DNA of 64,000 nucleotides, from assembly GCA_030734395.1 (NCBI GenBank), contig JAUZTG010000013.1:124001-188000 (forward strand), written 5' to 3'. Each line of letters opens with the position of its first letter. Within the stretch, counting starts at the first letter, position 1. Source of the stretch: Sarocladium kiliense. Taxonomy: Eukaryota; Ascomycota; Sordariomycetes; Hypocreales; Sarocladiaceae. The translations under genes were made by a program, and so were the position numbers. Below are positions 11,576 through 23,754 of the stretch, in pieces. The notes below the pieces were generated by a model, which was not told the DNA's origin, ran no database searches, and saw only the letters and a program-made list of their open reading frames with translations.

Positions 11576-12171
11576 CGCGAATGGACAACTGGCTTATGAG
11601 CATACGTTTCACTTATCAGACGTGTACTTGATACTGGAATAGTCATCTGGCTTTACACGATGTGCTTCGCAGGGACCTCTTTCATTTAATGTACGGCAGG
11701 AGAAGAGTGTCGATGGCTGCCTGGCGCTGACGATCCAATGGTGCTCGTCGGACCCTGGAAGAGGCTTATGACAGCTCCCACGTTCTATCTGCCGGTAGCT
11801 TTGCGGCATTTACATCGGCGAATGGTAGTCACCTGGAGTATTGGTGGCTGTAGATGATGGCGGCGTTGCCTTGTTTCCTTGCGCACTTGGATGCGCCACC
11901 ATGCAGCCAAATCACCCGATCCAGGCGCGCCCATTCAGCTGCTCAAGTCAGCTCAAAGCCGCCCAGGCTGTGATGAATTCCTGTATATAACGAGGGAATG
12001 CTGTTTCATAACGTCTCAAGAAAACTCGCTCGTCGCCAAAGATGAGACGGGATGGCTTCCCCGTACGGCGTTCAGGTTATCGCCCAGGACCCAGAGGTTG
12101 AGCGTCAGGATATCAGGTTGGAGTAAGTCGATAAACCCCGGACTATTCCCCACCAAATCGCAGTTGGACTA
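11576..12171. other. Divergent promoter region
   Basis: About 600 bp separate the divergent deacetylase-glycosyltransferase and NLR genes. A 97-codon open frame ends just before the NLR start but has no recognisable features. No repeat or RNA gene seen. Confidence 0.45.
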
Positions 12172-15100
12172 ATGAGCCTTGCGGGAAGCCTGGTCGCGGT
12201 CCACGGACTAGGCGGCCATGCGCTCAACACCTGGACTCACTCACAGTCGGGCACATGCTGGATCCGCGATCTTCTACCTGATAGGCTTCCGCACATCCGC
12301 GTGATGGCCTTTGGCTACAACGCTAGGAAGACACGGCACCAGGCAGAATTGGATTTTCTGGATGTGGCACTACAGCTGCTTGCAGGACTAGCACGCCTCC
12401 GCAAACAACACTTCGTGGGTATAGGCCCGGGCGGCAGTACAACAGCTGCGCTGATAGTGTGCAAAGGAGTCCAAACGACCTATAGTATTCCTCGCTCATT
12501 CCTTGGGAGGTCTTATCGTCAAAAAGGTAAGTCTACTATTAAGATTTATCGATGACGGCTATTTAACTCCGTCAACAGGCCATCACTCTGCGCGGCGAGC
12601 CTGCTACCTCCATTGCAGCCGCAGTCAAAGCATTCGTTTTCTTCGCAACGCCTCACTGTGGAAGTCGATTCGCCGACCTGTCGCCAGCCCTCGCGAAGAT
12701 ATCCAAGGTTGTACTTGACACTCCCCAGAGCTTCCTCCGGGACTTGTGCACCAAGTCGCAAGCTCTGTAAGTCGCAAGCTCTGTAAATCTCACAACCGTT
12801 ATACATAGTCCAAATCCGAGCTATCTATCGTGTCTGAAGTGAATCATAGCTGACAGTGGACTCGAATTATCAGTGAAAAGCTGGGGGTCGAGTTCAAAAA
12901 CTTCATCGAGAGCCGAGCTTTGCCTGTTGTCAGCTTCTGGGAAGGGAACAAGACGAAAAGGGGACTGTTCGTCAGAGACATCGTAGGTCTATGCTTGAAA
13001 TGAATTAGGAGAACGGATTGATTGACTAAATCTGTATAGGTCGTCACCCGAGAGTCGGCCATTCTAGGGACAACGGGCGAGATCCAAGTTTGTCTCAATG
13101 AAACCCATGCCAGCATCGTCAAGTTCCCAACTGCTACGCACGACAGTTTCAGGATTGTGCTCTCGATTCTCTCTTCGCTCATCGACTCTTTCTCTCCCAA
13201 AACAAGCACGTCAAAGCTTTTCGTGCCCTTCATGCCTGGCAAATTCTTCGTGGGCCGCGAGACGGAGCTGGGCACTCTGCGGCAGCACTTCCTTGAGACG
13301 CCTGAAGGTAGTCAGAAGTCGGTAGCTCTGCACGGACAGAGTGGTGTCGGGAAGACCCAGCTTGCACTCAAGTACGCTGTGGATAATCGAATGTCTTACG
13401 CCTACATCTTCTTCATCAATGCTTCGTCTATGGGGATCCTCCGGAACGACTTGGTGAAGCTGAATGCGTTGTTGCAAGTTGCGAGGGGCAGCGGTGATCC
13501 TGTTGCCGACTTCACGACTTGGCTAGCGACTCAGACGGACGAATTATGGCTTGTTATTCTCGATAACGCCAACAATATCAATGAGATCATGCCAGCGCTG
13601 TCGCAAATCCCACCATCCGGGCATGTCCTTCTCACTACCCAAGACTCGAGGGTGGATGGCTTCGAGATGATCCACAAGGTTCTGTCAGTCTCGATGCTTC
13701 CCCCAGAAGAGTCAATGACACTACTATTGAGGCGATCAGGTATCAGTGAGGGTAGCCTGGATGAGATCGAGGTGGCACACGAGCTCGTAAGAGAGCTAGG
13801 CTACCTTCCTCTCGCCATCGATCACGCAGGAGCATACATCCACACCAGCAAACGCACTCTGCAACAGTACATGCTCCTATTTCACACTAACCAAAAGGAA
13901 CTTCTGGATCATCGACCAGAGATGTCTCTTTATCCCAAGTCGCTTCTTGGCTCCCTAGAACTCAGCTTCAAAGTTGTGGATAGGGAAGCCAACGCCGCAA
14001 CCCTGTTGTCGTTGTTGGCCTTTCTAGACCGCGCAGAAGTCACCGAGCAATTACTAAAACGCGGCTCTACCCCTCAGAAGTTCTGGGGCGCACGCGGGGA
14101 GGCCGAGTCACTGAAGCCTTCTGAGAGCTTCGTCTCGGACAAAGTTGTTGCGCTGTTGACGAACGAGATAGATTTCGATGAAGCCGTGGCACGGCTGACC
14201 TCACTTTCCCTGATTACTTGTACTGTTAAGCCTGATGTTGGAAGGTGCTTCAGTATGCACCCCCTGGTTCATAAGTGCGTTCGACTGAGGATGACGCCGG
14301 AGCAGCGTCAGCGAAATAGCTTGGATGCCTTGTGTTTCTTAGCACACGCGTTTCCCACAGATGAGTTAGGGCTTGAAAATGGGTGAGTTGAGCCTATGAG
14401 TTTTTGACCGGGTTGTTTTCTTCTTATTGTAAGGATAATACTGACGATGACAAGAACCGGGGCCCTAGGTCCGTCGTACATGCCACATGTCTACCTGGCG
14501 CATGACATGTTCTATGACGAAGGAAACATGCTCTCTACTGAGTACCTACGATCTATCACGAACCCTGATATTCTGTTGAACGCGGCGGAGCAAGCAGCTC
14601 TGTTGGTGTTTAACGCCAACATAACCTATGGTGAAGGTGACGATCAGAGGAACACGCAGCTCCTCGTCTGGGCTGATGACATGCTCACTGATACCAAACA
14701 TCTGTTTCTGAGGGGAAGAGGCTTAGAGATTAAGCTCGCTATAGGGTTCTACGAGCAAGGGAATTATGAGGGTGGAGCAGCAGCCGCCGAGTCCTTCTTG
14801 GAGTCTGTGAAAGGCATCAAGCCCGACGAGAGAACGAATGCACAAATCGGTATGATCCAGGTGGTCCTTGCGGAGATGCTGGTCACAGAGCCAGACCTCG
14901 ACGCAGATTTCCAGAAAAGCCTCGACATCTATCACGGATGGAAGTACATTGACCCTGACCGTCCCTCAACGAGAGAGCACATGACCAAGGGTGTCATCAG
15001 CCAGACCTGCGGTCAGACGTACAAGGACAAGGGCGACTGGCAAGCCTCGGCAGATGAGCTCTCAAGCTACTTATCCGACTTCGCAGTCTCCGGATCCCAG

Positions 15101-15757
15101 AACGAAGGGTGGGCTGCTGGCGACCTCGGCCAGGTTCTCATGGAAATGGGTCGTCTCGACGAGGCAGACGTCGTTCTCGAAGAGCACTTGCAGAAGCGTG
15201 TCAGACATCTGACTCCCCGCGAGCGAGAGCGTGATCGACGCTCCGATACCATGTTCCTAGAGATCAATGCCGCCGAATTGCTCCTACTGCAAGGACGCAT
15301 CCCAGACGCCGAGAGCGCGTACAGAGAATTACAGAGTCGCTTCGAGAGGTTCGCCTCGCGCTCGGAGCTGCCGCATTTTGAGAAGACGCGGGTCTTCTTC
15401 ATCCTGTGCGGCCTGGCGCGTTGTGCGCAGCTGAGCCGAGATTACTACGTCAGTGTGAAGCGATGGGAGGAAGTATTGAGCTATGCGAGCTCCGAGATGG
15501 ATGTCGGGTTCCAGAAAGGCAAATGGGGGAGGGACAGTTATTACACTGGAGTTATCTTGTTGTCTATGGCGAACTGTTGGTATGGCATGACGGAACATGA
15601 CCATGAGAAGGATGCAGAGGAAGCAAGGTGGGAAGGGGAGGAGATTTTGCGGAAGCATGCGAGGAAGTGCTGGATGCTGGGGCTGGGAAGCTATTGGCCT
15701 GAGGAAATGCAGAGACAATTGAGGGAACGAGATGGTAGAGCCGAGGCAAAGTCCTGA
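12172..15757 (+). CDS. NLR-like receptor: alpha/beta-hydrolase, NB-ARC, helical repeats
   Basis: Predicted 1084-aa STAND ATPase. The N-terminus (1-~200) is a SesB-like alpha/beta-hydrolase: VAVHGLGGHALNTWT, nucleophile elbow AHSLGG (about 92-97) and FFATPHCGS. The NB-ARC domain follows with Walker A GQSGVGKT (about 300), Walker B LWLVILDNAN and a GLPLA-like LGYLPLAIDHAGA. From about 651 the protein is a series of TPR-like helix pairs. Six exons: 12172-12414, 12458-12526, 12579-12766, 12874-12982, 13040-14382, 14455-15757. Intron 1 is only 43 nt and is the weakest junction. Fungal NLRs act in non-self recognition and heterokaryon incompatibility (family knowledge); the hydrolase would be the effector. 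A 16-bp duplication covers the donor of exon 3. Confidence 0.85.
12753..12784 (+). repeat. 16-bp tandem duplication spanning a splice donor
   Basis: The unit AAGTCGCAAGCTCTGT occurs twice without change (12753-12768 and 12769-12784). Each copy ends in GT and is followed by AA, so the 5' splice site of NLR exon 3 is present twice: the first reads GTAAGT, the second GTAAAT. Use of the second donor would place an in-frame stop in the transcript. Confidence 0.9.
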
Positions 15758-15957
15758 GCCAGCCAGAAGAAAGTTGAGCAACCTTGGTTCAGCACTCTTC
15801 ATACATCTTTATTATAAGATGAGGCTGTATTAGCTGTACTGTAACCGGAAGTAAATGAGCAACTTCATTAAAAGCTTGAATCTCATTTATTTCTTTGAAG
15901 CACTAACTCAAGAGTACAGTATCGTGTCTCTGCTTTTGTCTGCCGTCTACTTAATCC

Positions 15958-18387
15958 CTACGTTCGAGTAGCACCTCGCGCACCTTGATGGTATGTTACG
16001 TGCGAGTAGACATTGCCAACCTCATCGCAGTCAACTCCAGTGAACAAGAAAGCGTCTCCCGCGGGCATGATGATGGTCGACTTCAACTCCCCAAGACACG
16101 CTCCGATGTTGTTCTCAAAGTCAGCCGTGGGTTTACTGATACCCAGGTTCACTTCAAGCATACATGCCAGTATTAGCAACCATATGTCGGTGTAGCAATG
16201 AAGGTGAGAGGTGAAGCAAGGCAAGACTCACGTTGTCTCATCCGGTCAAAGATGCCGCCCTCTGTGCCAAAGAGATTCCACCAGCCTGTGCCCTCTCCTT
16301 GCTTGTCTCCCTTGGCACCTGTCGCATAAGCCCCGTAGCGGCCATTCGCAGCCTCGGTCTTCACCTTGAGAAGACCTCCCTCATACTCCGGCGAGGGGTA
16401 CTTGTTGGTATCAGGATCGCGCGAGACGCTCCAAACACCAGCCTTGCCGGCTTCGATGATTAAACGAGCGGCGTATTTCATGTTGAGTGATGCCCAGTAC
16501 TGTGTAGACCACGAGTTCTCCATCTTGATGACACCGACTTTGCCCTGCGTTTGGTTCTGTTCTTCATTAGTGTCTATGCCCAACTCCCATGCTCAGGAGT
16601 ACATACCTTGCAGTTGATCTCTGCACCGTAGGTGACATCGATATATGTACGTCGCTTGGCATCGAGGCTGGTCAAAGATGTCGGTGACTCCAGCAAATCC
16701 GATGTCAGAGCAAGTCTCACCCAACAGCTACCTGCAATCTATTAGCGGTAGGTCTTGACCAAGGCAAGCCTCAGACGCCTCAAGTCGGGGTTTCAATTTA
16801 TAAGACATACCTTCAGCTATACGCCGGTTCTTCATGAAGAACTCATCCTCGTCATTCTTATAATTAGTTGAGAATGTTCGCCTCACGGACCAAGTTGGCG
16901 GATGTGTTCCATCACTAGTCTCAAACTCCGAGACGGTCCTATCACTGGACAATCCCACACCTGTTCCATATAGGCCATCTGCGAACTTTGTCGGATCCAT
17001 GAGAAACCGCAGGCCGAGGTTCTCGCAAATATACTTATCGAATATCAGCTCTTTGCAGAAACCCATGACACCATCATGGGCTGACGTTCTGGTCGTGTCA
17101 AACAAGGTCCGCGCCAAAACACCCGCTGAGGGGTTCGTCTCGCCGTTAGTATCGCGGCCCGGCTGCTCCTTTTGTGTCCCAGGCCACGCGTTCCGGTGAG
17201 TCAGCATGCAGAAATTCAGGGTGCCAGCTGTGAACTTGGATCCGTCCGGGTTGGAGGTGCCAGGTGTGAGGGTCAACTGGAATGACTTGGGTACGAGGTA
17301 GCGTGGTGTCAGGTCAAGGTTCACATCAGAATTGAGCGACTTGATGTCTGGCAGCTCCTGGCTAATACCATAGCCAAGGACGAACGGGTTCTCGGGTGTC
17401 ATCTGGCCAGGCTTGACCTGCATACTGCTCTGATGTCAGACTTGGCCCTATGGGTTCGCGAACCTCTTGGGCAGAAGAGGGTATGACTTGAACCTACCCG
17501 GTGAAGTATTGGGAGACATTCGACATGAAAAGCCCTGGAGCCTCCTGCATCGGTAAAAGCTTGCCGTTTGGATCCCTCAGCTCAAACGTGTTGGCTAGCT
17601 GGGCTGCCTGAAAAACGCAGAAGATGGAAGACACGAGGAATTTGCGCGAGTCAACCGTTTGGGAGTTGTTCTTGGTGTCGTCGTTGAGCGGAGCGTTGTT
17701 TGTCTCGTCCAGGCCCTCGAAAGCCTTTGCGGTCTCCGGATGTAGGATAGCCGATGAATCACCGCTCTTTGCAGGCTTGATGAGTTCTGAATGGTGTTAG
17801 TAGATGCAGCTAATTGCAGAATCTCTATCGTTGATAGGTAGCCACATACCTCCCATGATATCACTGATATTTGCCTGTCCAAGTTTGACTTCCCAAGACA
17901 TGGTCCAACCAGTAACGACCGTCTCTACCATTTTGACATTGAGGTCCTCGTCAATCTCCGGCTCAGTGAAGACACTCTCTTGCTGATGTGTGACTTAGCA
18001 TCTATCCAGATCGCCTTTATAGCCATGAGGTCTTCTTACGTCTTTCTCCTTCTTGAACTTGATGCTGATCTTTGCTGTCCTGTAATCATTGACCTTTGTC
18101 TTCAGGTTATCAAATTCTACCCATGGGCATTCGATGAAGGATCTCAGCCCGCGGTGTTTATTCGGTTTTCCCTTATTGTCAATGTGAATATCAAGTCGAT
18201 GATTAATCAGATGCTCTGTTTGTGGTGGTTGGGCGGCACCCTCGACTTTGGTAGGCTTTGGAGGGGGCAGGTCTTTGATGGTATTGATAGGAGTATCATA
18301 GAGAACCTTGAATTGCCTGTTGATGGCCTCGGCCGAAATGGAGAGGACGAGGTCATAGTCGGCAATGGAGCCTGTTGCGTGTGGCAT
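15958..18387 (-). CDS. TULIP/P-47-like protein, uncharacterised
   Basis: 675-aa protein from seven exons: 18387-18040, 17982-17850, 17786-17498, 17424-16811, 16731-16607, 16556-16232 and 16151-15958; their sum is divisible by three. The N-terminus reads ADYDLVLSISAEAINRQF and the C-terminus ends with a PAGDAFLFTGVD...VTYH segment. Both ends recall the clostridial P-47/OrfX branch of TULIP lipid-binding proteins, where a DxVxxxSxxxxN start and a P-G-x-F-x-F end are typical; this likeness is from memory of the pattern and is tentative. There is no signal peptide or transmembrane segment. It is transcribed divergently from the 1277-aa gene, with 1.2 kb between starts, which suggests co-regulation. 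The function is unknown; alternatives include a lineage-specific protein with no TULIP relationship. Confidence 0.72.
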
Positions 18388-19592
18388 GATGAAAGAAGTT
18401 TTGGAAAGGGAAGGATAAATCTAAGTGGTGTGTTCTGGCAATGGTGAGTCAAGTGAGCCGGATCGACCAGGCTATATAGGTTGTAGCGCTCTTGCGTATA
18501 CGGCATAAACTGAACGAACTGGAGATGTCCTGCTGGCCCAGATACGTGCATACCTGCGTTCATTTGCAAGACACTCGTCAAGCAGGCATTGCTTGGGATC
18601 GACGAGGAACTCCGCTCCTCGAGTAAACGAGACGCGTCATGATCAATGTCTCGCTCCAGCTCATCAATGGTATCATGCGGGCCTTGCCTACAGACCAATC
18701 GCATCAGCAACAGAGTCGTCGCAAGGCGATTCCAGAAATACGATGCCCTTGTAGGTAGCTGAAAAGAGCTCCGTTGTATTCAGCTTTGGAGCTGGCGAGC
18801 TATCGATGTCGCATCATGAGACCGTGTTGTTCCCAAACGAGAGGCCAAAGAGACTATCAGCCCTCGCTAACTGGTCTACGAACTACAACTAGCTATCGTG
18901 GCTTTCTTCTCGAACGCGGGTGGCTTGCTGGAAGAGCGGAATGGACGAACTGTTCCGGCCCCGCTGGATTATTGAAGCTCTAGTGTCCACTAGCAGGACG
19001 TTTCCCCTTCCCCATTCGCTCCTAGCTCCCGATTCTATGCAGCTCCAGGTCTGGGCTGGCGAACTATCGATGCTCCACCACGGGACTCCCGCCATGCGAC
19101 GGCCTTTATTCGTCACATAGGAGGAGCCTATCAACGGTCGCTCCTTTGCTGAAGAACTGAAAGACATCACGGTAGCTCGACCGTCGATCGCGGGTGGCTT
19201 GCTGAAAGAGGGGAAAATGAAGGAACTATTTACGGCTCCGCCGAATCAATGCAGGCAGGTCAATAGATCAGCACGAAACTAAGGTCGCTCGCTACCTCCT
19301 CTGCATAGCCGCGTCTAAAATAGGATCCCTGTATATTCTGGCTAGTGGTGTTGCCTTTGGAGGCCTTGTGTATCACCCTCACGGCATTGACCAGGAGGAG
19401 ACGTCTTCTGATATGAGACAAGACGCCAGAGGATGCACATGGCACAATTAGCATGTCTGCCTTGTCTCTAAACTGAAAGGATATATAGTTATAGCAAATT
19501 CCCTGTACAATGACCCGAGAACTCATCATTGCACGGATATTGTGAACCAATCTAAAAGGACACAGCACTTGGACCCCTACCACCTGATCATC
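18388..19592. promoter_or_regulatory. Bidirectional promoter region of the TULIP-like/large-protein pair
   Basis: This 1.2-kb spacer lies between two divergent starts. A short TATA-like run (GGCTATATAGG, about 18471-18481) lies upstream of the minus-strand gene, and TATATAG near 19482 lies upstream of the plus-strand gene. The middle holds a diverged direct repeat described separately. The 167-codon minus-strand frame over its left part has no protein-like features. Confidence 0.45.
18787..19255. repeat. Diverged direct tandem repeat, about 265-275 bp unit
   Basis: GCTGGCGAGCTATCGATG at 18791 recurs as GCTGGCGAACTATCGATG at 19055. GCGGGTGGCTTGCTGGAAGA at 18916 recurs as GCGGGTGGCTTGCTGAAAGA at 19190. 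The flanking text (GGACGAACTGTTCCGGC versus GAAGGAACTATTTACGGC) continues the match. The two copies are offset by about 264-274 bp, so they form an old head-to-tail duplication with indels. Copy ends were judged by eye. Confidence 0.65.
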
Positions 19593-22500
19593 ATGCAGTC
19601 GCTTCAACTTCCCTCCACATTTTCCAAAGTCCATAGCTACGAAACACAAGTCCCGTTCCCCCAATCGCAAGATGGCGAGACAAAAGACCGAGGCAATATC
19701 AACTTATCCGTCTGCTCCGAGTTCACAGAGTATACAGCCCCGATACAGCCGTTCGGGACCTGCAAAGCTCTGAAGTTGGTCTCCGACACCGCTGGACAGG
19801 CTGTCGTATTCGCTATTGATCAGAACTCACGGCTTCAATGCCTTGTGCATGTCCATGGACGGAAGCATGACTGGAGGATGGTCGATGTCACGCCTGGGGA
19901 CGTTGACAAGGTTGTGGCGCTGGACTTGATCCAAGATGTGGACAAGAATATCAGCATGGCTATTGCTGCTGCATTACCTGATGGAACTTGTGTCGTGCAC
20001 CATACATCATTCTTGATCTCAGAAATGACGGTTGAGAAAGATAAAGTGGTAGGATTTGCGCCTCATGGTGAGTAAATGGAGATCTTGGGGGTATGAAGGA
20101 CCTCGAGGACTAACATAGCTCACAGATATCACTTGGACAGCCGTCAACAACAACGAAGGATCCAAAATCATCTCCTATCTTCTCGTCGGCCCGAAACCAA
20201 CAACAAGCCACAGCCCATCAAATTTCCTCATCACCGCCGGTTCCAAAGAACAGAAAGACATAGCAGCCACACACTACACCATCGACCCGTCCCCGGGCCT
20301 GAGCCAGCCGTGGAAGACTTTTGCCTTTTCTCGGGATGCCGATAGCATCATCCAGATTCAGCCGGCAACATGGGAGAACCGCCATGGCATCTATGTTTTA
20401 TTTGAACAGAACAACGAGACTGAGTGTGTCGTTGATCTGTTCAATGATGATGGCAGCTATAGTCATACTCAGATCCTGCTGACCCAGGAGTGTGGCAACA
20501 TCAGGCACATGCACTCCAACCTCAACCCGTGGGGGTAAGAACTTGGACATTTTCTCCTGCGCGACTTCAAGCTCAGCCATGGAATCTTTGACTGACTGTT
20601 GCTTTCAGGGTTACAGACTTATTCTTCGCCAGTGAAAATGGCCTCGGCTTTGTCAACACCAATCGCGACACTGGTGCAGTACAACTCTTTGCCCAAGGCA
20701 TCTCCTTCAAGCAGGTGGTTGCTGCCGAGGCAACTGATCCAGATAATAGCGATACACAATGCAAGTTCACCATCTTCGCCGTCAGCGACAAAGACGAGCT
20801 GCACTTCATCACTGGCACTCGGCAGTTCAAGGGCAACAAGGTGACCTTTGAGAATTCTGGCTTTCCCATTCGAACTGGTGTTCAGATCATTGCTGCTCGT
20901 GTTGGCGAGCAGACAAGAACAGACGATCTCATCTACCTGGATGACCGTGGTGCAAGAGTGAAGCAACTGATGAGGGACCCTGTCACGACTCTGTGGAGAG
21001 AGAAAACTCTCAGCTTCGAGGCACCGTCTGGCGCCACAACCTTCCCTGCCTTCGTCACCACTGTCTCAGTGAAGGACATTCATTCAGAGGCAGTAGGCTC
21101 AGGGTTTCCCCTCGAGATCACTTCTGCACCTGTACATGTCACCGTCAACGACAGGGTTTGCGCCCTGAGTCGTCAGTCCACGACCTTCACCACCGATGCA
21201 CTCGGTCAGGTTACCATCGTCACCCCAGCAGATGATACTTTAGCGGCTCCTGTATTCGAGGTAACCCTCAGGAATGGTGACAAGTCATCCACGAATAAGG
21301 TCTTTGCCGGTCAACGTGTGATGGAGCGCCTGGGAGCATTCAAATCTGGTTCAGACCTTGCCAACGCCAAAGCCGTCGACGGGACGCCAGTCTTCAGCGA
21401 CATTGAGCGGCAAGAGTGCAGTGAAGGTTTTGCAGCTAGTGGTGAGCTCTTGAAGTCAGTCCCCGGCATGATCACCAATCTGGATACCGACGCGAAAGCT
21501 CTTGTCGGAGACACAGCGCCCTTGACCGAGAAGGTTTATGCATACGACACCGCGGACAAAGCACAGCAATCGTCGGTAGCGGACTGGATCTCAAATGCGT
21601 GGACTAAGACTACAAAATTTATTGGTGACGCCCTCGAGTATCTTCGAAGCGCGGTCAAGGCGACTCTCAAGTTTGCCTTCAAGATGGTCGGCAAGGCTAT
21701 CAAATTCGCCTTCACCATTGCTGGCAAGGCCATCTCCTTCGTCATCGACACTCTGGACCATTTCTTCCCCGCCTTCACTAGTTTCCTCCGTCACACTATC
21801 AAGACCGGTATGGAGAAATTAGTGAAGCTGCTGGGATACCGCTTTGACGTAACCAGGATCAAGCAGACACAGGAGGTCCTGATTGCTGCATTCAGCGCCT
21901 CCAAGTCAAAGGCCAACACCTTCATGAAGGTTAATAAGGGGGCGATCCGTGCGGGTTTTGATCTTGCTCGTGACACTATCGATGATTACATTCGCGATGA
22001 CAGGCCAGCACCAAAGGCGGATCCCGGGAGCAAATCAATCCTCGGCTGGCTGTTCGACAACCCCATTATCAAATTCTTGATGCGTTTCAATCCATTCACA
22101 GTTATAATTGAAGCAGCCAGTGAAGCGATGGGGGAAGAGTTCGGTGAAGATTTCCGCTTCCCCGACTTTTCAGCGCTTGTGAACATCTTCACAAAGGCAC
22201 TGCCGGAGGGCCTCGAAGAACAGATTGACAACATCATGCGCCTGCTGGATTCCTTCCAGACTCGATGGGGAAGCTTCAAGAATAATCCAGCGAGTGCTTT
22301 AAATGAGTTCCGGGGATTGTTGGGGGATATCTTCTGGACTCTGTTCGACGCGATTCAGAGCTTCATCCTTACTCTGTGGGAGGTTCTGACGCTCGTGTTT
22401 GACCAGCTGTTCGAGCTTCTAGGTGGCGCATGGAAGATACCGGGCGTGACCTCGGTGTTTGAATCCTTCACCGGGCAGGAATTCTCTTTGCTCAACATCA

Positions 22501-23754
22501 CGTCCTTCGCTGTTGCTGGGTATCTTAACTTGTTCGTCGGGAATGAGTCCAATCTCCCCTTCGACGTGCTCGGTCGCCCAGACCTCGCAATTAATCGCAT
22601 CAAGGACGAAGATTTGGATATGAGGCGGGTGTTCAAGGAGGCCTTCGGTATCCTGTCGCGTGGGAAGGATGCTCAGTACCCAGGTATCAACATGTACGCA
22701 GCGAAACAGAGTCCTCCTTCGGCCAAGCTGGCGACGACGAATCTTGCCACGTTTGGTGCGTTGAATACGAATTCGAACGGGGTCTCGAATTCGAATGCCA
22801 AACCAAGCGACCACAAGCGAAAGGAGCCTGATACGAAAACCCCTCGAGATCCAGCTAATTATAAGGTACCACTCCGTTTCGGTCCCTAGATGATGAGGAT
22901 GAGCTTACTAAGAACGTTCTATAGCATGCGAAAGCGGAGTATCACAGCGTCAAGCAGTCCATCGCTACTGGCGTAGGCCTTGCTCGGGCTATTGCCGCCA
23001 TAGCAGAGGCTCCGATATCATTCACACATGCCGCACCTGGGCAAGTCGGAAGAGGAGGAGTTGAGTCGATGTGCCACGGTGTAGGTATCTGTTGTACCTC
23101 CCTTGTAGCAGTCGCTCGAGTGGTAGATTTCGGCTATTGGTGGTACATCCGAGGCGAAGACGAAGACTTGAAAGAAGAACTCGACGAAGATCTCATGCTC
23201 CATGTAAGTTTACAGCAATCAAGATCTCCTCCATCTCCCTTGCACGAACTTGTCTTCGTTGCTCACACCTTCTCTCTAGCTTTCGGGCCACATCATCAGC
23301 ATAGCGGGAAGCATTGGTTCTGCCGCCTGCATGTTCAAGGCTCTCACGGAGCCAGAAAAAGAAAAGGCAGTAGCATGGAACACTAAAGGCAACATCTTAC
23401 TCAACATCACCTGCGGTATCGACGTCGTAATGTTGCACTTGATTGCGGAGTGGCATGAGGACAGCAAGTCAGCAAGCAGTCTGCGGGTAGCGGATTGGAC
23501 GGAGCTCGTTGCCTGTGTCCTTGGGACTGTTACAGTCGGCACTTCATGGGCCGGACGTAACGCTGAAGCGCAACCTAAGCAGGCTTTCGAGGCCGTTGCT
23601 GTGGGGAGTGCGTTCTTCGACGCCATCTTGTCCATCGTCTCGCTCGTGATTAGTAAGTTTCCCGCTGTCTGATCCTGCTCAAGGTTCATGCGAAGCTAAC
23701 TGCGTGTCTCTAGCTATTACAAACGCCAGTGCTAATTCAGGGAACGATCATTAA
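19593..23754 (+). CDS. Large uncharacterised protein with Ig-like and amphipathic helical regions
   Basis: 1277-aa protein from six exons: 19593-20067, 20126-20534, 20609-22865, 22925-23203, 23280-23652, 23714-23754; the sum is divisible by three. The first ~430 residues alternate short beta-strands and look like propeller blades or a similar repeat. Residues ~445-525 resemble a bacterial-type Ig-like domain, with FTTDALGQVTIV near its end. Residues ~618-710 and ~865-900 are long amphipathic or hydrophobic helices (for example FAFKMVGKAIKFAFTIAGKA). A Ser/Asn/Lys-rich linker precedes a C-terminal helical part with hydrophobic stretches (1047-1277). There is no signal peptide. The helices could insert in or lie on membranes; this is inference. 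No family was recognised. Its divergent neighbour is the TULIP-like gene. Confidence 0.78.

Noticed and set aside
18207..18710. 167-codon minus-strand frame overlapping the start of the TULIP-like gene
   Set aside because: It overlaps exon 1 of a better-supported gene in another frame and has no protein-like features.
22419..22814. Long minus-strand frame opposite the large uncharacterised gene
   Set aside because: Shadow of the coding strand, with no independent signals.
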